A stretch of DNA of 64,000 nt from contig JAKSZT010053928.1 in NCBI GenBank assembly GCA_026826555.1, forward strand, positions 38,609,709 through 38,673,708, in the 5' to 3' direction. How positions within the stretch are numbered: the first letter of the stretch is position 1; every line of letters starts with the position of its first letter. The notes beneath the pieces are model-generated. The model worked only from the letters and a program-made list of their open reading frames with translations, did not search any database and was not told the DNA's origin. A program made the translations under genes and the position numbers. Shown one piece after another: positions 24,938 to 38,062 of the stretch. The DNA comes from Tolypeutes matacus (taxonomy: Eukaryota > Chordata > Mammalia > Cingulata > Chlamyphoridae).

Positions 24938-26260
24938 AATGTTGGAGGATGTGATATGTTTTGTTGTCTCATTACAAAAATAGGTAAGCCCAGTATATAA
25001 CTGTGTTTCAGCTACTAAATGTTAAGCTCCTAAAGAATAAGTATTAGGATTTATATTATGGCCTTATTACCTTATACCATGTCTTACAGATAGAAAATAC
25101 TGACAGATTTTTAATGAGTAATTAAATATGTGAATAAATTTTCTATGTAAAAAGGAACAATTTATGGGAAATCATATTTTATTTCCAATAGTGGTCCTCA
25201 AGCATTTTGGCCATGCGTTGTGCAGCACATCTGACAATTATTTTTCATGAAAGCATTGGCTGATGAATGGCTGCCAACCTGGAATTAATTCCTATTATTG
25301 AATTAACTGTATAATGCATGCCATGTTACTATACATAGTCAGCCAAAGATATTGATTCTTCCATGCCAAGGGTTCAAGAAGCTTTATACAAGAATCAATA
25401 TTGATTTTTGCAGGTGTAATCTAAAGGGAATTTCTTGATTGTGAAAGACTGTTTTTCAAAGTAGCTCTCAAAGCTCCTAGTTTTATCTAATATATTGGCT
25501 GCAGTAATCTCAGCTTACTACCAGTTATTTGCAGACATAGGCTACCAGAGACTGTTGCTCCCAAAAGTGGGTCTGCATTTATCTTGGTTTTGTTTAAAAC
25601 ACCTGTGAACTGGAAATTTATTTATGCTATCAACACTCCTCAAATAAACGGCCAGGCTGGAAGGATTTTGTAAATTACTAAGAATGACCTAAAGCAGATT
25701 CACGAAGAAGAGGATTGACCAATTTTTGTCAGATTTATGGTGTTCAATGTATCACTTTCATGGTCAAATACAGGACTTTATCCTATTAAATTACTAATCA
25801 GATATCTTAACTGTCTTCTCTTAGAAATATATATTTATATTCTAGGCACCAAAAAGTGTGGATCTCATCTTTCTTTGTTTATTTGCACCATCTACTTAGT
25901 CATGACTAGTAACTAGCCCAAGGAATGATCCATCTATTATAATAAAGGTCATGGGGCCTTGCAGAGTATAAAACTCAGACTACAGATGGGTGAGTGTGTG
26001 ATTTCCAGCCAAAGGAAAGATATAATGAAGTTCAGATACCTCAGTTTAAAAGTTACCATATCCACATTTCAAAGCAAAGAATTGCAACCCTTGTTTATCC
26101 AAGTTCTACATAAATAAAAGAGGATAATAAATTAATGTGAATATGATAATAATGAAATAAAAATGATTTTAATTCAGTCCCAATACATAAAGCTCATCCA
26201 AATTTTTTTCTTCCTTGATAGAAAAGTACAGATGACTCACAATTCTTCTGTTGGCTACAA
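24938..26260. other. Unassigned, mostly repeat-free sequence
   Basis: The first 200 bp may be a very degenerate L2 end. From about 25190 to 25800 the text is more complex and free of recognisable repeats. No splice-bounded coding frame is seen. Confidence 0.4.
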
Positions 26261-26261
26261 T

Positions 26262-26440
26262 GATATTATGTTCCTTTTGTGTGTTTTTCATGTGCCAGGC
26301 ATTCTACTAAGAACTTTAGATAGCTATTTATTTATTCTGCATGGTAACTCTATAAAGTAGATCTTCAAATAAACTTATTTCACTAAATGAGAAAACTGAA
26401 GCCCTAGGAGTTGAAGTAGCTTGTAGTTTCAAGAATAGAA
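26262..26440 (-). mobile_element. MIR, antisense
   Basis: Carries the antisense MIR order: 'tgtgccaggcattctactaa', 'tttattctgcatggtaactc', 'cactaaatgagaaaactgaa', then 'gaagtagcttgta'. Confidence 0.6.
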
Positions 26441-26684
26441 AATAAAGTTAGTACTGAAAACTGATCCTTTAATCTTTTAAAAATATACTTTAATATTAGG
26501 AAAAAACACTAGATTTACAAGAAAATTGAATTGGTTCAGTAAGTTCTCATATACTCTGCATTATGGTTTCCATATTACTAAGCATCTTACATTAGTATGC
26601 TGTATCTGTTAAAATTAATGAACCAATATTGATACATTAAAATAAATTGTTTACTTGGATTTCTTTTTCCCTTAATATCCTTTT

Positions 26685-27813
26685 TTTCTTTATTTTTAAG
26701 GAAGTTTTAGATTATGTAAAGGTTACATAAAAAATATAGGGGATTCCCTTATCCCCCACCTCCTACTCCTGTCACATTTTCCCCCGTGAGTATATTTGAT
26801 TAGTGTGGTACATTTGTTACAATTAATGAACAAATTTTTGAAGCATTTCTATTAACCATGGTTTATAGTATACATTACAGTTTACACTTTGCACTGCACA
26901 ATTTTATAGATTTTGACAAAATGTATAATAGCCTGTATCAGTCATTGCAATATCATGCAGACCAATTCCAATGTCCCCAAAATGCCCCATGTTCCACCTA
27001 TTCTTCCCACTCCCTCCCCTCAGAACCTCTGGTGAACATTGACTTTATATCAGTGTTACAAGTTCTTCCATTACTAGAATAATAATGTCTACTTTGGTTC
27101 ATAGTTGCATTTCCCCCTTATGATTGTTCATTGAGAATTTTGGGATGGTGGTGCCCACTCTGCTTCTGATTGAGAGGGGGCTTAGATCCCATGGGGCAGA
27201 TAGATGGAATTGTCTTGCTGGCAGTTGTAGATGTTCTCTGTTTTTTGGGATGGGTGTTGTCCATCATCATCCCATTTGTTAACTGCTTTGGGTGAGTCTG
27301 ATGAACTGAGGAATAGGTGGTATTGGCTGCAACTCTGCTGAGATTCAGGGCTCAACTAGCATATGAACAGATGGAAGATTTAAATCTCTGGGAAACATTT
27401 TAATGGGTTTAGTGTTAGTATAGGTTCAAATAAAAGGGACAGAAGAAGCATGTGTAAGAAAATTATAGATGAGTCTTAACTCTGTAAAATTGGGGAGATA
27501 TGTTATCATATATTCCAAGGTAAGGCCCACCGATAGGGTGCCGATTTTCTTTGGTTTTCTACCCTGCCTATAGTGTCCTGATGTCTCTAAAGCCCTCAGG
27601 AGCACCCCTGCTTGAGACACTGTTTATTGTGGTAGTCAGTGAGATACTCCTGAGACATGCATAAGCGTAACTTCTGGAATGATTGCCTGACTCACTTTGA
27701 AATCTCTTAGCCATAAAAATTCATTTGTAAAAACATTCATTGTTTACAGGGATTGAAGGGGCCTCCTACATGCGAAGTAGGTACGCAACCAACGAGCTAA
27801 ACCCACTCTGCAC
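26685..27813 (-). mobile_element. Chimeric insertion: SINE head fused to family R retroposon, antisense
   Basis: On the minus strand the order is a tRNA-like SINE head (27811-27745), the family R body (about 27735-26700), and an A-rich tail (26700-26685). The block is flanked by 12-bp direct repeats with one mismatch (taatatcctttt 26673-26684; taatgtcctttt 27814-27825). This suggests head and body entered together. The body matches 56327-57491 over nearly its whole length. No ORF. Confidence 0.6.
27745..27811 (-). mobile_element. SINE tRNA-like head fragment, antisense
   Basis: Read on minus, it has A-box-like 'tttagctcgttggttg' and the degraded B-box region in 'ccccttcaatccctgt'. No tail of its own follows; it abuts the family R body. 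Confidence 0.6.
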
Positions 27814-27825
27814 TAATGTCCTTTT

Positions 27826-28329
27826 GTGTTTCAGCATCCCATTCAATATACCACATAACAAATAGCTGGGATGTGTGTTTAGACTCTTCTTAATTGTGGC
27901 AGTTTGTCAAACTTTCTTTGTTTTTGACGACCTAGAGAGTTTTGAGGAGTACTGATCAGATACTTTTTAGAATGGCTCTCAGTTGGAATTTGTCTATTGT
28001 TTTCCTCAAAATAAGATGGGAATTATTGGTTGTTAAGAGGAAAAGCACAGAGGAAAAGTTCTGCATTCATTACATTATGCAAGCATACTTAATATCAACA
28101 TTATTTATGACTCTTGGTATTAGCCTTTATCACCTGGATGAGGCAGTATTGTCAGGTTTCTCCACAGTAAAGTTATTATTTTTTTCTCCCATATTCATAT
28201 GATATACTTTGAAAGGAAGTCACTATGTACAGCCTACACCAAAAAAATAGGAAATATGTTTCCCCTCCTTAAGAACACCATATCAATATAAATTATTTGA
28301 AATTCTTCTGCATGGGAGATTTGTCTTTT
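27826..28329. other. Unassigned sequence
   Basis: No named repeat or gene. The phrase 'tgtggcagtttg' near 27896 recalls the start of the solo LTR family, but what follows does not. Confidence 0.4.
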
Positions 28330-28725
28330 CTTTCCCATTTATTCATGTATTCAATCATTTATTTATATCAGTATAGACTTCTGAATGTTTATTTTATGCT
28401 TTCAGTTATAATCTAATACTATTATTGCTCAAATTACATTTTGCTCAAATTATTCCGAATTTGGCCATTGGGCACTCTTTCCATTGACTCCTGTGCTTCT
28501 TGACATAGCCTCATCAATTTTGGGGGAGGGAATGGGGAGAACTTACTTTCAGGTACTACAAGATACTGCAGGTTCATTTTGTATAGTTCCTGCCCCAGTC
28601 ATAGAATCAGCCATTTTTCTAAGAAGCCTGGTCCCTTTTATTAGACATTAAGCATGAAGATCTCAATGCTAATCATGCTTCCTGCTACTGGATTGTTGTT
28701 TCTTTTAGGCTTTCTCATTTGACAG
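28330..28725. mobile_element. Old mammalian interspersed repeat, class uncertain
   Basis: The order 'catttatttatatcagtata', 'gaatttggccattgggcact', 'tgactcctgtgcttcttgac', 'cctgccccagtcatagaatc', 'cagccatttttctaagaagc' recalls a widespread eutherian repeat that I remember but cannot name with certainty (probably an L1-class fragment). Confidence 0.4.
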
Positions 28726-28735
28726 ATGAAAAAAA

Positions 28736-28802
28736 TATATATGTGTTAATACTAGGTCATGTATATATATGTATCTATAAATATTTTTAATGTTATTAGC
28801 TG

Positions 28803-28842
<40 letters not shown>
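28736..28842. repeat. ATGTATAT tract ending in (TA)n
   Basis: Mixed AT-rich simple sequence, with a pure (TA)n run at 28808-28842. Confidence 0.9.
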
Positions 28843-28846
<4 letters not shown>

Positions 28847-29230
28847 TAAACATAAGTTTAGTTTTGGAGACTGATGTCTCCAAATCTAGTCCATTACCAC
28901 ACGGATCATTCTAGTATACTGTTCTTACTTATTTGTAAACTCCCAATTCAACAGTGAGAAACCTGGCTCCCATTATCTGCTAACCATCTATTAGTTATTC
29001 AATTCTAGCATACATGTGTATACTGCTGATAATGCAGTTCCTTTTCCCTTGAGTCTTACAGACTCCTTTCATTTCCAAAGTTCCTTAGGTAAGCATGACT
29101 CTCCCCTTCATCCCTTAAGTGAAGTTCTTCCAGATATTTGTGATACAGTTAGATTCTCTTGTCGTAGTCTGCATTCCCTCCTGGTATAATCCAACCTCCT
29201 AAATGATTTTAAAAATACTTGCATACTATA

Positions 29231-29675
29231 TTAGTCAGAGTTCTCTAGGAAAACTGAACTGATAGGAGATATCTATACATATTATGTAAATATTATGAGA
29301 TTTTTTTAATAGACATTGGCTCATGGAACTGTGGGACTGGACAAGTCAAAATTCCATAGAGCAGGCCACAAGGTGATAACTCCTATGAAGGTTTTTGATG
29401 AATTCCCCAGGAGAAGCTGGACTGCTGAAGTAGAGATGGAAATTCTCTCTTCTGTCTGCTGAAATCATCCCTTTTCCTTTTAAGGCCTTCAACTAGTAAG
29501 ATAAAACTTCTCTCATTGTTGATTGTAGGTGTAAACAGCCATAGATGCAATCAATTTATTGATGATTTAAATCCATGAAAAATCCTCACAGTAACAATCG
29601 TGCCAGGGCTTGCTTGACCAAACAGCTGGATACCAATAACCTGTCAAGATAACACATGATTTTAACCATCACACA
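29231..29675. mobile_element. MLT2-like (ERVL) LTR
   Basis: Opens with 'tattagtcagagttctctag' and closes with 'gattttaaccatcacac', with 'gaggttttt'-like and 'ggcttgcttgaccaaacagc' phrases between. This fits the ERVL LTR group known as MLT2. It is about 445 bp. TSD not certain; strand left open. Confidence 0.5.
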
Positions 29676-29961
29676 TATATTAATGTTCATTCTTTGCACT
29701 GTAAAGTTCTATGTGTTCTGACAAATTCACAATGCCAAATATCTTCTATCACAGTATCATACAGAAAAAATTTACATCCCTGTAAATCTCTGTACTTTAC
29801 CTATATTCATTCCTTCCCACCCCATGTCTGTGACAATAACTGATTATTTTACTAGCTCTAATTTTGTGTTTTCCAAAATGTCATATAATTGTAATTGTAA
29901 TCATACAACATGTTGTGTTTTCATATTGGCTTCTTTTATGTAATTTAGTTTCCTCTGTGTC

Positions 29962-30004
<43 letters not shown>

Positions 30005-30700
30005 TTTAGGTACCGGGGACAGGGACTGAACCTGGGACTTTGTATGTTGGAAACCAGCAGTTAACCACTGAGCCACATTGGCTCCCCTGTGTTGGTTTTT
30101 TCATTTGTTTGCTTACTATTTGTTTTTCTTTTTAGGAGGTACTGGGGACTAAACCCAGGTTCTCCCATTTGGGAAGCAGGCGCTCAACCACTTGAGCAAC
30201 ATCCACTCCCCTTTTATGTCTTTTTTATGGCTTGATATCTCATTTGTTTTTATCACTGGGTAATATTTTAATTTATGGGTGTACTACAGTTTGTTTATTC
30301 ATTCACCTATTAAAGGACATTTTGGTTACTTCCAGTTTCAGACAATAGTGAATAAAACTACTATAAACATTCATGTTCAGGTTGTTGTGTGAACTTAGGT
30401 TTTCAAATTAGTTGGGTAAATAGGAGTGTGATTGCTAGGTCATATGGTAAGTTTATGTTTAGCTTTAGAATAGACTGCCAAACTGTCTTCCAAAGGTGCT
30501 GTACCATTTTTAATTCCTGCCAGTAATGAGAGTTCCTGTTGCTCCTTGCCAGCATTTGGTATTGTCAGTTTTTTGTGTTTTAGCCAGTCTAATAGCTGTA
30601 TAGTGGTATCTCAGTGTTTTAATTTGCAAATCTATAATTACAAATAATGATGAGCATCTTTTCATATGCTGATTTACTAACTATTAATATTGGATGAGAA
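29676..30700 (-). mobile_element. L1 3'UTR and ORF2 C-terminal region, antisense
   Basis: Antisense L1M-type text: 'cattctttgcactgtaaagt', 'caccccatgtctgtgacaat', then ORF2 C-terminal coding region ('attcattcacctattaaagg', 'taggtcatatggtaag', 'gatgagcatcttttcatatg'). A SINE (29964-30215) splits it. Many stops. Confidence 0.75.
29964..30215 (-). mobile_element. Two-headed SINE with (ATT)n tail, antisense
   Basis: Two tRNA-like heads in antisense (about 30004-30090 and 30131-30211; B-box-like regions in 'gggactgaacctggga' and 'ggactaaacccaggt') and a 40-bp (ATT)n tail at 29964-30003. The host L1 phrase 'tgtctttt' occurs on both sides, consistent with a target-site duplication. Confidence 0.75.
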
Positions 30701-30970
30701 TAGGAAGGTGCTGAGACAGGTTTGCAGGATAAATCGTCCTTGAGGAGGGGTGCCATATTTGATGCTAGAAAAAGAATTGCTGAATTTCAGGCCCAAATAG
30801 CATGATAATTTGGTAAATGGGATTGCAGATTCAAGCCAAGGTTATTTGTAAATGTGTGATTTATAAAGTGCAGGGAGGGAGTAGTGGTGCATAAATAAGT
30901 TTCAGGGCTCAGAACTAAAATGTTGATCAAATAACTCAGCCTATTTACCTTAGAGATAGGCCTAAATGCT

Positions 30971-31586
30971 TGTAAAACTTTGATATTATTGATGAATTCC
31001 AAAAAGTAATATTGGATTATGTTTGTAAACTGGTCTTTTCCTGTGGGCATATTAGAGTATATTGGATTCAGAGGTTTTACTTTTACTTGGTTAAATAATG
31101 ATTAAGGTTTGATTGGACCATGTCAGTAGGACATTGCATCACTGCCCCCTTGGTGGGCAGGGACTCACAGAGAAACTGCACCGCAGAGAAGGGAATTTGG
31201 AGTTTTTGAGCTGGAGCCTCAGGAAGTAAGCACATAGAGGAGCTTGGTCGTGAGGAAGGAGAGAAGGCCCTGAGAAAAGGAACAAGCCATTTGCCTGATA
31301 GTCTACACCTGGCATTGTGGAGCGAACAAGCAGCTGAGCCCAGAGAGAATTTAGCCCTGGGGAGAGAGACAAAGCCTAGAGATCCTGACCATGGATCCTT
31401 AAGAGGAAGAGGAAGGCTGATCCTTGGCAGCCATCTTGCTCCAACATGTGACAATAGACTGGTGAGGGAAGTAACTTATGCTTTATGGCCTGGTAACTGT
31501 ACGCTTCTACCCCAAATAAATACCCTTTATATAAACTGACTGATTTCTGTTATTTTGCATCAACATCTCATTGACTGGCTAACACA
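30971..31586 (+). mobile_element. Solo LTR (same family as 24312-24932), sense
   Basis: TG start, CA end, 616 bp, perfect 5-bp TSD 'atgct' (30966-30970 and 31587-31591). AATAAA at 31515-31520 lies in 'taccccaaataaatac'. It shares 'aaactggtcttttcctgtgg', 'ccatgtcagtagg', 'cccccttggtgggcaggg' and 'ctttatggcctggtaact' with its relatives. A 123-codon minus-strand frame across it has no gag, pol or env features and is a composition artefact. Confidence 0.85.
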
Positions 31587-31591
31587 ATGCT

Positions 31592-34500
31592 TAAGGCTTA
31601 CAGGCATTGATATCTCTCCAGGAACTTGATGCAAATCCCTTGGAATTGAATAAGAAGACTTACCATTGCATCAGAAATTTATCTTTTCTGGACAACAAGC
31701 AACCTTTTTCATGGGTTCAATTTTAGCAAGGTTCAGTTTGTTGAGAATTGCTTTGCTGTATTAACAGTATAGCTTTCAGAGTCAAAGTGTTTTGTCAAGT
31801 GGCTTGGTTTTTTGCTAGTTTCTAAAGCTTTTAAAAATATTTGGAACATTAGAGTTATTAATAGAACAAAGCAAAAATAGATTATTAGTTGGAAATTAAA
31901 CCATAGGTTCTTCATATAGCTTAATATATTAAAATTTTGTGCAATTTTTGACCTTGATTTGGATGATGATTTTGACCTTTGATAACCAGAATGTTTTCTA
32001 TGTAAACTGTGTTGATTGATAGTTGTTCAATTTTTATCTAGTGTTCTAAAAAGAAGAAAATTAATTTCCTTATTTTTTAAACACAAACTCCATTTAATGG
32101 TTTTCTAAAAGATTCTACTTTTAGTTTCCCTTATAGAGATAAGTTGGTAGTTGCAAGAAAATTGCTTGCAAGAGCTAGAATTATAAAATTCAGATTATTA
32201 GAGGTTACTGATGCAAAGAACTGTATACCCAAGTGATGTGTTTGAAGATGTGCTATTTGAAAGCAAGAAACCCAGAGATGCCAAAGCAGAAATTGACCTG
32301 AGCTTAAGCATTAGCTCAGTGACATTGACTCTAATGTCCTATTTCCATCTTTTATCCAACTTGTTCTAAATACATATTTTAAAAATAAATAGAATGTCCT
32401 AGAGTAAAATCTTTTCTTATCTCTTGTATCCATTTCTGATTTGTGAGGATTTGATTACCAATGCCTTTAAGTCAGAAGGGAAACATTTTGAAATACTTTC
32501 AAAGATATAGTTAGCAATTGAAGAGAGTCAGTTTAAATGTGAGCAGTGGTTAACATGATCTTAGAATTAAGGTGCTCTTTAAAAAAATTATACTTTTTAA
32601 GGAGCATTATGAAATAAAGAACTGATTAAGCAATCAAACTCTACACTATTTTCAGAGCAAAATGTTAGCCATTCTGCCACTCATTCTTTCTTTATTACAT
32701 CTCATAATTGTCTCTTTAGATTCGTTCTTTCTGTTACAAACGATTTCCTGCCTTATGGCTATCTAAGGAACATAGTGGAAGGGTAAAGAATTAATTAAAG
32801 TTCTAATGATGCAATTAGTAGTAAGTGTGAACTGTGAAAGCATTTCCTCAGATGTTTTATAGCTTGTGAGATATTATCTTCACCTCAGCCATTGAATACT
32901 GACCACCTGCTATCTATTACCATAACATTATACAAGCAGACTGACAGGAAACAATCTGGTCTCCAGTGACTGGACTGCTGAAGCAATTGACAGGCAGTTT
33001 CCACAAAGGTAAACTGAAAGCTAAATGAGATGGTAATAGAAACTCTGGCAGGTGTTTAATGGAGAAAAACTATTAAAACATCCACAGAAGTTGTAAAATG
33101 AATGTTTTGTTTATGCATATTTTTATGGCATTCACTTGTTTCAGTGTGTGAAGACAGGAACTTTAAAACAAATATTTCATGTCATACATTTATAATGAAC
33201 TTCAAGAGCTTATAGCTTGACTCAAAAAGCATACTGTACGTGCTGCAGAAAGTTTGTAGTAACAGAAGTTTGTTGGTGCTAAATCAGACTCAGTTTAAAA
33301 TGTAATAGTGGGTGGAAAAAAGTAATAGTGGGTGGTCATGCTTTATATCAACTTATTGCTTTCTCTTAAACTTGATGAATTAAATAATTTTAAAGAGAAA
33401 ATAAGTTACCTTAGAAGGGAAAGTATGAATTAGTAGATTTCATTGTATCGGAGCTATTTGTTGCTCTGATGTCCTACATGATTTCCATTGGTGCTGAATT
33501 ACACTGGATTTCTTATAGGACTTCAATTATTGATGTGTTGCTAGTCTGTTCTTTAGGAAAGTCAGATGAAGATCAGCATGACAGTATTTACAGGCTGCAT
33601 CTCATCTGTGGGCTGTAATCCATCTTTGTTAAGTTCAGTAAAAGTGATAGATGGCGTTTGGCAGTGAAATGATGTGATCACTCTACCAGCATCTCTTTAA
33701 ATCATAAGCTGTTGCTTTCTGTTGTGTAGATATTTAATCAGTTACACACCCCATTACTGATTTAATTCAGAATGTCAGTAGCAGGTGAATAATGTGAGCA
33801 TTTGTATATTAATATCATATTGTATTAATGCTCCCTTCATTTGTGTGCTATTCATTTGAAAATCATAAACTGTTTTTTATAGCTAGAATAAATTTAATCG
33901 AGATGTTAGGCATCCAACATCTTCAGTATTTTAATTCAGTGTTTTGGTTTAAAAAAAAATATATTTCTTTATATTGTCTGTCCATGCTTTCTTAACTCAA
34001 AGGACTGATTTTGACAGTATCAATATTTTTTTTATCACAGAGCAAAACATAATCTATTCATTTTTATCCTATGTGTAGGCACTTTAATTTTCAGATTAGG
34101 TTTACAGTCAAAAGTAGAAAGCCAGGAGCTGTTTAATGGTAATATACTATTGAAACAATCCCCAAAGTTCATTAACGCTCCTAATTTTTTCCATTTAATT
34201 TTATGTTAGTTTTAGAGTATAGGATGCTTTTCATATATGTAAAAAAACCTGGTTCACAATATTCTAAGCTGATTTTAGGGGATAAAGAAATTGAATAAGT
34301 ACTTATTTATATTTCACCTTTCTGCTCCCAAATATATCATTCATATCTCACAAAATAGAAATATTTATAATTTGAAAAATTTCTTCTTTCTAAGGAAAAA
34401 TTTTGGTAGCACCACTGTCTTTTGAAAAACTTTACAATAGCTTTACAGAATATCATATTGATTCTAACACTTAGAAACTTTAGAATAAACATCTATATAA

Positions 34501-37339
34501 CTCATTTTTCAATGAGGTTTAATGATTATACATAATTGAAGTAAATATTTTTAGGTTTATAAGTAGATTAATGCATACTTTCTGTCAAAATTATTTGCTC
34601 CAGATATTTAAGCAAAAGGAGTAATTTTAACCTTTTTAAAAAAAGATCTATAACACTTCTGGAAGATTTCTCCCCTGGAAGTATGTAGTGGTTTTATATG
34701 AATGACACTGACTGACAGACTAGACAAATTCCAACTTAATCTTGTTGAACTTTACAGCCTTCATTGTCATGTTCATCTTTCTTAACCTATTTGATAACTG
34801 TCATTTTTATGCTATCACATTTAGATTGGCCTGGAATGGACAAATGGCTTTGCACTATTAATGTGACAGGCTATCTTATTATCTTTATTAAGATTCATCA
34901 TCTTCTCAAATTACTACACCAATATTTTGAATAAGATGTTGACTCTTAACCCTTAAAGGAAATATGGTTTACTCTGATGATTCTTTCAGATTTCACATAT
35001 CAAAGTGGAAAACAGGGCTAAAGATAAAAGAAAGTAAAGAAGGAGAAAGAAAAATGTGTATTCATCTAATTGGATTTAACTATGTTAGGATTTAAACCTA
35101 TAGGAGAAATTTATGATATTTGAAAGTGCTTATATTAAAGGCAAACAAGTTATTTTCTCAATACATAAACTTGTTATATTAGCTTGTCTTTTTCGTTATA
35201 ACCACCTTTCTCATTTTCAGTTATTTCAAAGATTTAAATATGTACCTCATTTTCTCTGTGAAGCTCCTACAATCCTCAAAGTTATAGAAAGATGGAAAGT
35301 GGTTTTGTCTTGGATAATGTATTGAAAGTCTCTGCATTGCCATAATAGTAACAACATTTATTTCTATAAAACTACTTTCCAAAAAGCCATAAGCTTTACA
35401 AAGAAATAATCTCATTTATCTTCATAACATACCTAGAGTAGTTAAGTAACTGCTGGCTATTAACGCCATTTTTAAATGATAAAAAAAAAAAAAAAAGGAT
35501 ATGGTAGCTCCCTCTTCATCACTCATTCTGCCAATAACACCAACTGGTCTAAAATTAAATTTTCAGTTTCTGCTTCAGACTTCACAGCACAGAGGTTCAC
35601 CTGGTTTTCAGTGCCACAGATTTTCAGTTATTTCACCATATCCATCTTAGCCAATTTTATGATTAATTTACTTCCCTCAAAACAAAAAAAAAGTAAAAAC
35701 GTATATACTATCCAATTCTAAGTAATTATCAGTAAAGGTATGTAGAACTACAAAAAGAATCCATACCTGCAATTGTAGTAAAATATTCAATTTCTGGAAA
35801 CTTGAGGTGAGAAGTAATGTATGGGAAATGCTTGATATCAGAGAGCACCTATCACCAGCTGGTCTTTTTTGTCCATTTCCTTTGAAATAGCTACTTAGAT
35901 ATCTTTGGTTAATACTTTTACAAACAAAATAATTATTTCTTCACTCACAGTATCTTTTTAGATTTTCATTCAGTAACAGTCTTTAAGCCCTACCCAGCTG
36001 CCAATTCTAACTGAAAATTGTATATTCCTTTTCAGCTTTGAGGGGACTAGGTAATATTTCCCATCTGCCTTTCTAGCTCGATCCCCTTCACCAGTACTCC
36101 TGACCTCAAATCCATCAACAAGGAAACAAACTCTTACGAATTGGTTTTGGAAATAAACTACTTTGGGTAGTGAAAGGATTTCCTACAGTTGTATATCCTA
36201 AATTCTTCTTTTCTCAATATAAACAGGTTTTGTGTTCTTACTGTTAACTTTAACTTTTTTTTTCTTTTGTTTTTCTAACTTCTGCCATGGAGAGAACAAA
36301 TAATTTTTCCTTTCTTTTCTACAAAGCTTGTCTTTGTTTCCAACTTAGTTTCTCAACTCTTACTTCCGAATGCAATGTTAAAGGATTATTTAATTTTTCA
36401 GCTGTATCCATTTCTTGACACATAATTCTTTCTATTCTCACCCAAGAGCCTTCTGGTTTCCATATATATTGCATCTCACATGTATGCAAAAAAATAAAAT
36501 TCAGGAGAAAAGTATTTGTTTTATATTTTGTGCTACCTCCTTTCTTTGAGAGATTTGTTATTTGTGACTCTTCTTCAACAATACTTTCCTAGTTCTTTCT
36601 ATAGCACCTTTATTTCTATGGAACACTCTTTTGTTTTTTCTTATTTTCATATTTCTTTCACTGCTGTAATTTGTTTTCAAATCTTCAAAACCTAAACATA
36701 TTATTTTTTAATCCTATATTCCCCAGGAACCTATGCATGCATGTAATGAACTTTTGAATATAAATATTTTTCATCTCTTGCCCACTTATTTTATTATCAC
36801 TGAATAGTAAATGATCATGAAATTGGTAAATGAATGTGTAAAACTAATGCATACTTACAGAATAAAAATTCAAATAAGCAATAGATATTTTTCTTAATAC
36901 TGAGAGTGTTTTAAAAATGGTTAAAAAGCAACAACTAAAATCCTACATCACAGGATTTCATAGGGTTGTAGTGCATTTTTATTCTACTCTGCTTACCTAA
37001 GTATATAAATCGACTTCAACAAATTTAAAACTCTTCCCATTTAAGTAAGATTTTGGAGGACAAGATGTTTAGTTCAAAGAAGCAATAAATAAAAATCTAA
37101 AGTTAGATTTATCAAAGGAGAACTTACTTTCTAATTTTTTAAAACAAATTATAATTTTCTTTATAATACGAATGTTAACTACTAGCATTTTTTTCAGAAT
37201 ATAAAGATTTTCACCTCTTTTAAAACTATATTTGGTGCAGCATTGTACAGCTAATATATCTGTATTTATAGCCTTATATGAGATTTTCTTTTCCTTGTAT
37301 CACTTGCAGTACAAAGACAAACTTTTTTTTAATAACTTT
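31592..37339. other. Repeat-poor, gene-free stretch
   Basis: About 5.7 kb in which I recognise only one probable antisense MIR (about 35330-35470, 'taatctcatttatcttcata') and a poly(A) run at 35480-35495. A small tandem duplication ('taatagtgggtgg' twice, 33303-33335) is also present. No coding frame of note. The complexity and lack of transposons between about 32700 and 34000 and near 34700-34960 could mean selective constraint, but the sequence alone does not prove it. Confidence 0.5.
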
Positions 37340-37575
37340 ATTTTGTACATTTAATAATTGAAAACATAAACAATTAAAAACTAAACACAGATGAATAAAT
37401 ATATACATTTCTCAATTAAATGTAATGGATACATGTAATTTTTTTTTTTTTTTTTTTTTTTTTTGTGAATCAAACAATATATTATGCAATATATTTGGTT
37501 CATAGTAATGCATTCATACAGTATTTGTCCTTTTGTGTCTGGCTTGCTTCACTCAACAAACTTAATGTCAGGAAA
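37340..37575 (-). mobile_element. L1 3'UTR fragment, antisense
   Basis: Ends with 'acagtatttgtccttttgtg' and 'ctggcttgcttcactcaaca', a well-known antisense L1 3' region. A 24-T tract (37441-37464) splits it. Confidence 0.6.
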
Positions 37576-37977
37576 GAGAAAAGAAGATTAGAAAGAATTC
37601 CTAGCATCAAAATAAATCTTTTGGAAATAAACTGCTGTTATTTCCAAAATAGTCAGTGTTTGAAAAAGTTCAAACTTATTGGAACACATTGACGACTACT
37701 ACAGATATCATTTCACAATAATAGACAATTTTAAAAATAGATTTGTTAAGTAGACTAATCCAAACTTATTAAAACACTGACCTTAGCTTCTAATTTGCCA
37801 TTATCACCTTCTACATACAGTTAAGATATCTCTGTGGTATTCTTTAGAGTAATGAACAACTTAAGATGCTTACATTCTGTCTTTGTGTTTTGAGAGTATG
37901 GGCTAAGGAATAGACAATCTTGTGAAATTAGAACAAAAGAACAGAGTGATAAATGAGCAAATGATTATAAAGTGAAT

Positions 37978-38062
37978 AAGGGTTCTTCTGAGGATTAAAT
38001 TATGTAAGCTCTTAACATAGTGCCTAGGATATAATAAATGCTCAATAAATACTAGTTATTAA
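37978..38062 (+). mobile_element. MIR 3' end, sense
   Basis: 'cttctgaggattaaattatg', 'acatagtgcctaggatataa', 'tgctcaataaatactagtta': the standard MIR terminus order. Confidence 0.7.

Noticed and set aside
27891..28200. Start of another solo LTR at 'tgtggcagtttg'
   Set aside because: Only the first dozen bases agree with the LTR family; no TATA, poly(A) region or TSD follows.
31083..31454. A 123-codon minus-strand frame as a gene or retroviral relic
   Set aside because: It lies wholly inside a solo LTR, in the antisense direction, with no retroviral or cellular motifs.
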